In this document: one piece after another, positions 15,596-23,431 of the stretch
Position numbering within the stretch: position 1 is the stretch's first letter
Layout: every line of letters starts with the position of its first letter
Assembly: GCA_002440085.1 (NCBI GenBank)
Contig: DJRM01000126.1
Coordinates: 2,949 to 28,352, forward strand
Reading direction: 5' to 3'
DNA from: Bacteroidales bacterium UBA6360
Lineage (GTDB): Bacteria > Bacteroidota > Bacteroidia > Bacteroidales > UBA932
DNA length: 25,404 nucleotides
Position numbers and translations under genes: made by a program
The notes under the pieces: generated by a model
Told to the model about the DNA's origin: nothing
Seen by the model: only the letters and a program-made list of their open reading frames with translations
Databases searched by the model: none

Positions 15596-18500
15596 ATGAA
15601 ACTCAACAAGTTTATAATCATTTTTCTGGCCATCCTCCTTCCTGTCTCCCTTTGGGGACAGGCGGGGAAGGTGACCGTGAAAGGAACCGTGTCGGACAAT
15701 TCCGGACCTCTCCCCGGAGCCACGATATATCAGGAAGGGAATATGTCCAACGGAACGATGACCGGTCCTGACGGAAAATATTCGATTGTTGTCAGCTCCG
15801 ACGCGACCCTTGTCGTTTCCTGCCTCGGCTATGCCGACATCATGGAGAAGGTCTCGGGGAGAAGCCAGATTAACTTCACTATGAAGGAGTCTTATGAGAC
15901 GCTGTCCGCGGCGGAGGTCGTGAGCGTGGGCTACGGTTCCGTGGCGAGGCGCGACCTCACGGGCTCGGTCAGCAAGGTCAACATGGACGACATCTCGAAA
16001 TCGACTCCTATGAACTTCGACCAGGCTCTCGCCGGAAGGGTGGCCGGAGTCGTTGTCACCACGTCCGACGGCTCGGTGGGTTCGGAGGCCAACATCATCA
16101 TCCGTGGAAACAACTCCCTCACCCAGTCCTCCGCTCCTCTCTATGTCATCGACGGCTTCCCTACGGAAAGCTCGTTCGCAAGCTCTATCAGCCCTGCCGA
16201 CATCGAGAGCATCGATGTCCTCAAGGATGCCTCCGCTTCCGCGATTTACGGTGCCCGAGGAGCGAACGGAGTCATCATCATCACGACCAAGAAAGGCTCG
16301 CAGGGCAAGCCGACGGTAAGTTTCTCCTCTTCTTGGACAGGCTCGAAAATAGCCAACAAGGTTGATTTGCTTAACGGGTATGAATATGTCCGCCTGGACG
16401 ACGAGTACTATATGAACAGGAGCTCTTCGCATACCTCATATTTTATGAACTATCTTGAGGACGGGACTCCTGACAGCCGGTATTTCTCGCTTGAAGACTA
16501 CGCTTCCGTGCCATATGTCGATTGGCAGGACTATGTCTATAGAAATGCCTTCAGCCAGAATTACAATGTTTCGCTCAGCGGCGGCAATGAAAAGACAGGA
16601 ACCAACTACAATGTCAGCTTCAGCGCCCTCGACCAGAACGGAATTCTCGTGGAAAGTAACTTCAACCGCTACTCGGGTAGCATCAAGATGAGCCAGAAAA
16701 TCGGGGAGAAAGTCTCCGTTGACATCAGCGCCAGCTTCTCTCGCGCCAACACAAACGGCATCCAGCCGTCGAGCAGCGACTCCGGTTCAACTGCAAGTAC
16801 CTATCTTCTCTACTCTGTCTGGGGTTTCCGCCCGTTAAAGCCTTTGCGCTATGGGGAAATCGGCGAGTCTTTCATCAACCAGCTTGTCGATGAGGAGGTT
16901 TCCAACCCTAACGACTTTCGTTTCAATCCTTTGGCAAACGTGAAGAACTCCTACAGGAAAGTCATCCGGGATTATCTCAACAGCAACATCGCCATCAATT
17001 ACGACATAATCAAGGGACTGAGGCTCCGAGTGACCGGCGGCTACAATCAGGCGCGAACGAGAAATGAATCGTTCAATGACTCGCAGACTATGTCGGGACA
17101 CCCGGCATCCCCGCTCGGAATGGGACCGAACGGGCAGATTCTCAACACTGACGTGATGAGCTGGCTGAATGAGAACACTCTCACCTACGACAAGATTTTC
17201 GGCATTGACCATAACTTCCAGGCTCTCGTCGGATTCACCGTGCAGGGGGAGAATGCCCGCCATACTGGAGTCGCCGCCAATCATGTGCAGTCTGAACTTC
17301 TCGGAATCGAGGGCTTGAACACTGGCGAGTATCAGTCCGTGACTCCGTACCGAAGAGACTGGATTCTCCTTTCCGGACTTGCGAGAATCAACTACAACTA
17401 TGCCCATAAGTACTATGTAACGGCATCGGTCCGCGCCGACGGCTCCTCGAAGTTCCCTAAGGGCAACCGCTGGGGATTCTTCCCTTCCGGCTCTCTCGCA
17501 TGGTCCTTCTCTAACGAGGACTGGGCGCAGAACAGCGGGTGGTTCAACACCGGAAAGCTCCGCGCCTCATGGGGAATGACGGGAAACAACAGGACGTCGT
17601 CTCCGTATGACTTCTACTCCCGTTTCGTGACCACTCCAGGCTTCAACAGCCTCGACTATGTCCGTGACGGAAAGACCGTGTCGGGGTACTACCGGGAGAA
17701 TATGGAAAACCCTTATTTGGGATGGGAAACCACGGCACAGACCAACATCGGTCTCGACCTCGCCTTCTTCCAGAGCCGTATCTCCCTGACGGCCGACATC
17801 TATCAGAAGGACACCTACGACCTGCTTCTTCAGGCCACCATGCCTGCCTCATCCGGTTATGAGAGCGCGATGATAAATGTCGGTTCCATCAGAAACAGGG
17901 GACTTGAACTGTCGCTCACCGCAGTTCCTGTTCAGACGAAGAATTTCACATGGACATCCACGCTGAACTTCGGTATGAACAACAACACGGTCACGGCTCT
18001 TGCCAACAATCAGACGACACTCATCTCCACGATATACTGGAACTCGCGCTACAGTTCCCAGAACCCGTATGTGACAAAGGTGGGGATGCCTACAGGCCTT
18101 ATGTATGGCTACCGTTATGTCGGAACCTACAAATATGATGAATTTACCAACGGTACTCTCCTGAAGGACGGCATTCCGTATGTGGGTGTCCGGGAGAATA
18201 TCCGCCCCGGAGACCCGAAATATGAGGATGTCAATGGTGACGGCGTCATCAATGATTCTGACCGCACCGTCATCGGTATCGGGCAGCCGCTTCACACGGG
18301 CGGATGGAACAATACCTTCAATTTCTATGGCTTCGACCTCAGTATCTTCATGAACTGGAGTTATGGCAACGATATCCTGAATGCCAACCGCCTGGTTTTC
18401 GAGTACTATGACGGAACGCAGCTGAATCAGTTCGGCTCTATGCGCAATGCCTGGAGTCTTGAGCGCAACGCGGACAGCGATATTCCGAGGTCCGGAGCAT

Positions 18501-18781
18501 CAGGAATGGAGTATTATTCCTCAAGGGTTGTCGAAGACGGCTCTTTTCTGAGAATAAAGACGGTGACTCTCGGATACACATTCCCTTCAAAATGGCTGCA
18601 GAAGATAAAGGTTCAATCCCTGCGTGTCTATCTCACGGCGGACAACCTCTTCACGTTCACGAACTATTCGGGACCGGATCCTGAGGTTTCCACCAGAAAC
18701 AGCGTCCTTACACCGGGATTTGACTGGTCGGCATATCCGAGGGCGCGCTCCATCACAGGCGGAGTCTCTTTCACATTCTAA
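15596..18781 (+). CDS. SusC-like TonB-dependent outer-membrane transporter
   Basis: 1061 residues, the usual size for SusC. A signal peptide (ending LWGQ) is followed by a carboxypeptidase-regulatory-like beta domain (about 25-98; GKVTVKGTVSDNSGPLPGAT). The TonB-box region is AEVVSVGYGSVARRDLTGSV. The plug shows FDQALAGRVAGVVV, IIIRGNNSL, YVIDGFP, IESIDVLKDASASAIYGARG and NGVIIITTKKG. The rest is the 22-strand barrel, ending in an aromatic residue (GGVSFTF). No N-terminal signalling (STN) domain is present, so it should not drive a sigma/anti-sigma switch. With the SusD 35 bases downstream it forms the lidded pump that carries oligosaccharides across the outer membrane using TonB energy. It lies downstream of six enzyme or surface genes, an order less common than SusC/D first. 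Confidence 0.97.
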   Translation: MKLNKFIIIFLAILLPVSLWGQAGKVTVKGTVSDNSGPLPGATIYQEGNMSNGTMTGPDGKYSIVVSSDATLVVSCLGYADIMEKVSGRSQINFTMKESYETLSAAEVVSVGYGSVARRDLTGSVSKVNMDDISKSTPMNFDQALAGRVAGVVVTTSDGSVGSEANIIIRGNNSLTQSSAPLYVIDGFPTESSFASSISPADIESIDVLKDASASAIYGARGANGVIIITTKKGSQGKPTVSFSSSWTGSKIANKVDLLNGYEYVRLDDEYYMNRSSSHTSYFMNYLEDGTPDSRYFSLEDYASVPYVDWQDYVYRNAFSQNYNVSLSGGNEKTGTNYNVSFSALDQNGILVESNFNRYSGSIKMSQKIGEKVSVDISASFSRANTNGIQPSSSDSGSTASTYLLYSVWGFRPLKPLRYGEIGESFINQLVDEEVSNPNDFRFNPLANVKNSYRKVIRDYLNSNIAINYDIIKGLRLRVTGGYNQARTRNESFNDSQTMSGHPASPLGMGPNGQILNTDVMSWLNENTLTYDKIFGIDHNFQALVGFTVQGENARHTGVAANHVQSELLGIEGLNTGEYQSVTPYRRDWILLSGLARINYNYAHKYYVTASVRADGSSKFPKGNRWGFFPSGSLAWSFSNEDWAQNSGWFNTGKLRASWGMTGNNRTSSPYDFYSRFVTTPGFNSLDYVRDGKTVSGYYRENMENPYLGWETTAQTNIGLDLAFFQSRISLTADIYQKDTYDLLLQATMPASSGYESAMINVGSIRNRGLELSLTAVPVQTKNFTWTSTLNFGMNNNTVTALANNQTTLISTIYWNSRYSSQNPYVTKVGMPTGLMYGYRYVGTYKYDEFTNGTLLKDGIPYVGVRENIRPGDPKYEDVNGDGVINDSDRTVIGIGQPLHTGGWNNTFNFYGFDLSIFMNWSYGNDILNANRLVFEYYDGTQLNQFGSMRNAWSLERNADSDIPRSGASGMEYYSSRVVEDGSFLRIKTVTLGYTFPSKWLQKIKVQSLRVYLTADNLFTFTNYSGPDPEVSTRNSVLTPGFDWSAYPRARSITGGVSFTF

Positions 18782-18816
18782 ATTACATGAATACTTGCGA
18801 AATTTGATTATTTGAA

Positions 18817-20571
18817 ATGAAATCGTACAAAATACTATTTGCGGGTGTCATGCTCGGCTTCTCTGCGATTCTCGGAGGGTGCAACGCTTTGGACCGTGAG
18901 CCGCACATCATCACGGAGGATCAGTTTTATACCTCTCCGGAACAGGCCCAGCTGGGACTGAACGCGGTGTATGGCGTGATGAACAGCTGGCAGCTCTACG
19001 GATGCACGCTTATTCTTGACCTCGGGTACAACACTGACATTTCCATGTACCTTTCCACCACAAACTCTTCGATGTACGGGGCTTCGCTTGAACTTGACGC
19101 AAACTCCGCGTCGGTCTCTGACCCGTGGACATGGCTGTACAAGGGAATAGGAAATGCAAACGCTTTTCTTCAGAAGATTTCCGACACCGAACTGGATCCG
19201 GACGGGTCTATGTGCGCTCAGGCAAGGTTCCTCCGTGCCTGGTATCACTTCGTGCTTGCCCAGAACTGGCTGGATGTGCCTCTGAAGACAACGGCCACGG
19301 AATCCTATAAGGATGTCAAGATTGCCCCGACACCTCAGCATGAGGTGATGAAGTGGGTGGTTTCGGAGATGGAGGAAGTTCTTCCGCTCATCACGGAAAG
19401 CCTCGAACACGCGCCGTCCGACGTGACGCGGACCACGGTTCACGGAATCCTCGGCAGGATTTATCTCTATATGGCCGGTGAGGCCGTATCGGGGGTTACC
19501 GACGATGAGAGGCACAGTTATTTCGAGAAGGCCGCCGAACATTGCAAGGCCGTTATTGACAGCGGACTGCATAGTCTCAATCCGGACTATTCCCAGATTT
19601 TCATAAACTATGTGGCGGACAAATATGATACTGAGTACCACGAGTCAATGTGGGAGGCGGATTTCTACGGAGACCGCACATCGTCTATGTACTACGGAAA
19701 CAGCCGCTGGGGAGAGCTCAACGGACTCAGATGTGCGTATGCGGACACGGATTGGTCTACTCACAAGGTGAATTGGGCAAACGGTCTGTTCGGCAACACC
19801 TATCGTCTGTGGGAACTCTTTATGGAAGAAGACCGCACGCCTTATGAGAGGGGACTTTCCGTAATCACCGACAAGCGTCAGGACTGGAGCATTCCGGGAT
19901 TCAACTACGATGGCTCAAGGGACATTGCCTCCATGTATCCTTATGGAGGGGATCCATCTGACACAAGGAAACTGATTTCCGCTGTTGACCGCACTCCGTA
20001 TTACAGTTCGATAAACCCTGCTGAGCAGAACACTAACCTCATCCCGACATACAATCCAGGCGGACGCCAAATCGGAAAGTTCCGCCGCGAGGTTCAGTAT
20101 GAGGGGCTCAAGAATTTCAAGAGCATCTGGACCGGGATCAATGTGCCTCTGCTGCGCTACTCTGATGTCATTCTTATGTATGTCGAGGCTGTCAATGAAC
20201 GCGACCACAGGCCTACCGAGGAACTTTATGACATGATTCTTCCTCTCCGTGAGAGAGCCGGAGTACAGACTCCTTCCTACTCGAAGTACGACACCTACGA
20301 GAAGTTTCAGCAGTTTGTCAGAAACGAGCGTGCCCGTGAGCTTTGCTTCGAGGGACTCCGCAAGCATGACCTCATACGCTGGGGCATTTATTATGAGTCT
20401 ATGCTGGAAGTTCGCGACATGGCCATGACCAATTCCAAATGGGCAAATTCCGGCTCTGCAAGGAATTTTATCACGCTTGTCGGCAGGATGAGCGAGAGGA
20501 ACAACTATCTCCCTATACCGTCCATAGAACTTTCAGTGAACACGGAAATGAAACAGAACCCTCTATGGTAG
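18817..20571 (+). CDS. SusD/RagB-family glycan-binding lipoprotein
   Basis: 584 residues with a lipobox (AILGGC, Cys22). SusD marks are the N-terminal EDQFYTSPEQAQLGLNAVYG, the TPR-like helices around QARFLRAWYHFVLAQNW, GILGRIYLYMAGEA, VPLLRYSDVILMYVEAVNE, NERARELCFEGLRKHDLIRW and the closing LPIPSIELSVNTEMKQNPLW. The protein caps the SusC barrel on the outer surface and binds the target glycan. Aromatic residues for sugar stacking are plentiful, but which ones act cannot be told from sequence. Pairing with the SusC directly upstream is certain by position. Confidence 0.97.
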   Translation: MKSYKILFAGVMLGFSAILGGCNALDREPHIITEDQFYTSPEQAQLGLNAVYGVMNSWQLYGCTLILDLGYNTDISMYLSTTNSSMYGASLELDANSASVSDPWTWLYKGIGNANAFLQKISDTELDPDGSMCAQARFLRAWYHFVLAQNWLDVPLKTTATESYKDVKIAPTPQHEVMKWVVSEMEEVLPLITESLEHAPSDVTRTTVHGILGRIYLYMAGEAVSGVTDDERHSYFEKAAEHCKAVIDSGLHSLNPDYSQIFINYVADKYDTEYHESMWEADFYGDRTSSMYYGNSRWGELNGLRCAYADTDWSTHKVNWANGLFGNTYRLWELFMEEDRTPYERGLSVITDKRQDWSIPGFNYDGSRDIASMYPYGGDPSDTRKLISAVDRTPYYSSINPAEQNTNLIPTYNPGGRQIGKFRREVQYEGLKNFKSIWTGINVPLLRYSDVILMYVEAVNERDHRPTEELYDMILPLRERAGVQTPSYSKYDTYEKFQQFVRNERARELCFEGLRKHDLIRWGIYYESMLEVRDMAMTNSKWANSGSARNFITLVGRMSERNNYLPIPSIELSVNTEMKQNPLW

Positions 20572-20593
20572 GGGTACATAAATAAAAGACACA

Positions 20594-21670
20594 ATGAGAA
20601 AGAACATTTATATTTCGGCATTTGTGGCCATGACGGCTCTTCTGGTCTCATGCCAGCAGCAGAACATTTCGCTTCCTGTCGATTTCGACGTCAGGCTTGA
20701 CGGGGACAATGTCTATAGGCCGGGGGAGATTGTCCGTTTCCGTTTCGACGGGGACGCTGACTACATCACATTCTACAGCGGTGAGGTAGGACATGAATTC
20801 GACAAGAAGGACAGGACATCCATCCCTGTGGAGGACATAAAAAAATTGTCTTTGGACATGAAATTCCAGCCGTTGTGGGGAATAGGCGCGTCGAACCCGA
20901 AGTCAGAATACGGATTCAGAGTCTATCTTTCAAAGGAATTCAAGGGATTCTCAAGCGAGGACGGTTATGAACAGCGAAAGGAAATTCTGAAAATGAAGGA
21001 AGATGGGCAATTCCCTCTTACTGGAGAGGAACTGGACAAACCGTGGAAGCAGGTATGGAATGACCTCGACTGCGAATCTATACTCAATGAATGGAAATAC
21101 GGCTACAGCACTGACCTTGCCGACTATGCCGACAATTTCTGCATAGCCTTCCATTGGAAGCCGTGGACGATTAACTGGCAGCGAAATCAGAGAACCTATC
21201 ATGTTCAGGGGGACATTACCATGGAATATGGAGAGGCCGAGCGGAGACTGACGTCTTTCACGGAGATTCCGTTCACTGTAGTGACCATGAACGAGGAGGA
21301 TCCTCCTCACCTCGGGGTTAATCCGAAGATGAGGGGCGACACTACTTCTATCGGAACAGTCAATTTCGGAAAGCCTAATTGGGACATCAACTTTGAGGGG
21401 GCGGCGAATAATTACCCCGGACTCAACTGGGAGCTGGACGTGTGGTGCATCTCTGAACCGATGCCTCTCAATTCCGTGTCCAAGGACAAGGGCGTGCAGA
21501 TAAAGAGCCTTCTCAGCCCGATTCTCACCTACGATCATGTCTATGACAAGCCGGGTACCTACAAGGCTGTGTTCTATGGCGTGAACGACAACTATCAGGG
21601 GCGGAAGACCGCAGTTAAGGAAATTACCGTAATTGTGGTCGATGACAAGCCTTTCTCTGAAGGGGAGTGA
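20594..21670 (+). CDS. DUF5017-like surface glycan-binding lipoprotein
   Basis: 358 residues with a lipobox (ALLVSC, Cys20). Residues 29-80 carry DADYITFYSGEVGHEFDKKD, which resembles DUF5017 (an Ig-like domain found after SusD in many PULs). A second beta-rich part follows, rich in Trp (FHWKPWTINWQRNQ, GLNWELDVWC). The C-terminus (TYKAVFYGVNDNYQGRK) looks like a closing beta sandwich. Position directly after SusD, lipoprotein type and domain suggest a SusE/F-like accessory binder on the cell surface. No catalytic motif is seen. Its stop overlaps the ATG of the GH20 gene by one base, so the two are translationally coupled. Confidence 0.75.
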   Translation: MRKNIYISAFVAMTALLVSCQQQNISLPVDFDVRLDGDNVYRPGEIVRFRFDGDADYITFYSGEVGHEFDKKDRTSIPVEDIKKLSLDMKFQPLWGIGASNPKSEYGFRVYLSKEFKGFSSEDGYEQRKEILKMKEDGQFPLTGEELDKPWKQVWNDLDCESILNEWKYGYSTDLADYADNFCIAFHWKPWTINWQRNQRTYHVQGDITMEYGEAERRLTSFTEIPFTVVTMNEEDPPHLGVNPKMRGDTTSIGTVNFGKPNWDINFEGAANNYPGLNWELDVWCISEPMPLNSVSKDKGVQIKSLLSPILTYDHVYDKPGTYKAVFYGVNDNYQGRKTAVKEITVIVVDDKPFSEGE

Positions 21671-23412
21671 TGACGGCAAACCGAATGGGAATGAGAAATT
21701 GCGAAAGAAAACTGATATTGGCGACACTGACGGCACTTCTGCTGTCAGTGCCGTCTTTTGCCGGGGATGGGTCGCGGGGGACCCTGCCGCTTGTTCCTTA
21801 TCCCCGGAGTGTTGAAATTCACCGGGGAACCTTTGATGCGGAGGGTGCGGAGGTCGTGTGCCTCTCGCTCACTCCAAAGGAGACTGCGGCGGTTGAGGGC
21901 TTTGCGGAGAACCTTTCGGCCATTTCCGCGAAGCGCGGACGGGGCAGAATCGTGTTCGACCGGGACACGACGCTTGCCGGCGAGGCTTACAGGATTGTCG
22001 TGGGACGGCGTTCCGTCGAGGTGTTCTCGTCCTCATATTCAGGAACTTTCTACGCCATCCGGACCCTTCAGCAGCTTCTTCCCACGGGAATCTATGGCCC
22101 GGGGATAATGAAGGCGCTGTCGCCGGAGGGCGAGAAGAGGCATTTCGCTCCCGGGTCGGAGCACGCGGCGGTGAAGGATGCCTCCCTTGTGTGCTGCGGA
22201 GAGGGCGAATACGGGGACTTTAAGATTCCGTGCATGGAGATTGAGGATTCGCCCCGCTTTGCCTACCGAGGGGCGGGACTTGACTGCTCGCGGCATTTCT
22301 TCACCGTGGAGAGCGTCAAGAATTTCCTCCGCGTGATGTCGTTCTACAAGATGAACCGTTTTCACTGGCATCTGACCAACGATGCCGGGTGGCGTGCGGA
22401 AATCAAAAAATACCCACGACTCACTGCCGATGGCGCTTTCAGGAACGGCATAATGACCTCTCATGTGAAGGGGCTCTACCGGGGCGGCCAGTACGGCGGC
22501 TACTACACGCAGGAGCAGATGCGCGAGATTGTGCGCTATGCCGACTCCCTCGCGATTACCGTGGTGCCTGAGGTCTGCCTCCCGTCTCACATAGAATCGG
22601 CGCTGGTCGCCTATCCCGAGCTCGGCTGCACCGGAGGCCCCTATCAGCTGCGCAACAAAATCGGGGTCTATCCTGAGATTCTCTGTGCCGGCAAGGAGAC
22701 GACCTACGAGTTCATCGACGATGTGCTTGGGGAGCTCTGCGAAATTTTCCCCGGCGAATATTTCCACATCGGAGGGGACGAATGCCTCAAGACCAGATGG
22801 GAGGAATGCCCTCGCTGTCAGGCGAAAATCCGGGAGCTCGGACTTGAGGACAGCGGAGAATGGAAGGCTGAGAACTATCTTCAGAACTATCTGACCCACA
22901 GGGTGCAGGAGATGCTTGCAAGGCGCGGGAAGAAGCTCATAGGCTGGGACGAAATCATCGAGGGAGACCTCGGACCCGGGGCGACTGTCATGTCGTGGCG
23001 CGGCACAAAGGGAGGCGTCAAGGCCGTATCAAAGGGCATGGAGGTGGTCATGGCTCCGACCGACCACTGCTATCTCGACTACATCCAGTCCGACTTCCCC
23101 GACATCGAGCCGCCGTCTATCGGCTACTGGCTTCCGTTCGAGAACGCCTACGACTTCGACCCGACGGAGGGGATAGCCCCTGAACGGCAGTCCCTTGTCA
23201 AGGGTGTGGAGTGCGAGCTCTGGACGGAGTTCATAGTGACTGAGAACCACCTTCACTACATGATGCTTCCGCGCCTTCTCGCGGTGAGCGAGGTGCAGTG
23301 GTGCGCTCCGGAGTCCAGGGACATCGAAAGGATGCGCGACGCTGTCCTCTCCACCCATTTCCCTCTGCTCCGCAGTCAGGGGTATGTGTATTGCAGGGCG
23401 ATTGAAAGATAG
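21670..23412 (+). CDS. GH20 beta-N-acetylhexosaminidase
   Basis: 580 residues from the ATG that overlaps the preceding stop (TGATG); later in-frame ATGs at 21685 and 21691 give a tidier signal peptide (LILATLTALLLSVPSFA). No lipobox is seen, so it is probably periplasmic. The GH20b N-domain (LPLVPYPRSVEIHRG ... GTFYAIRTLQQLL) precedes the TIM barrel. The catalytic pair is HIGGDEC (D370, E371). Other marks are FHWHLTNDAGWR (232-242), KLIGWDEI and MSWRG. It should release terminal beta-GlcNAc or beta-GalNAc by substrate-assisted catalysis. Two conserved blocks are altered. The usual HLTDDQGWR reads HLTNDAGWR (N237), and the usual PEIDMPGH reads PEVCLPSH (C303, S306), with the His retained. The catalytic pair is intact, so activity is expected but specificity may differ. 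Confidence 0.92.
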   Translation: MTANRMGMRNCERKLILATLTALLLSVPSFAGDGSRGTLPLVPYPRSVEIHRGTFDAEGAEVVCLSLTPKETAAVEGFAENLSAISAKRGRGRIVFDRDTTLAGEAYRIVVGRRSVEVFSSSYSGTFYAIRTLQQLLPTGIYGPGIMKALSPEGEKRHFAPGSEHAAVKDASLVCCGEGEYGDFKIPCMEIEDSPRFAYRGAGLDCSRHFFTVESVKNFLRVMSFYKMNRFHWHLTNDAGWRAEIKKYPRLTADGAFRNGIMTSHVKGLYRGGQYGGYYTQEQMREIVRYADSLAITVVPEVCLPSHIESALVAYPELGCTGGPYQLRNKIGVYPEILCAGKETTYEFIDDVLGELCEIFPGEYFHIGGDECLKTRWEECPRCQAKIRELGLEDSGEWKAENYLQNYLTHRVQEMLARRGKKLIGWDEIIEGDLGPGATVMSWRGTKGGVKAVSKGMEVVMAPTDHCYLDYIQSDFPDIEPPSIGYWLPFENAYDFDPTEGIAPERQSLVKGVECELWTEFIVTENHLHYMMLPRLLAVSEVQWCAPESRDIERMRDAVLSTHFPLLRSQGYVYCRAIER

Positions 23413-23431
23413 TGTTTTATTGTGTAATTTC

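Noticed and set aside
15596..18781. A transducing SusC with sigma/anti-sigma control
   Set aside because: The N-terminus has the carboxypeptidase-like domain but no STN domain, and no anti-sigma gene is nearby.
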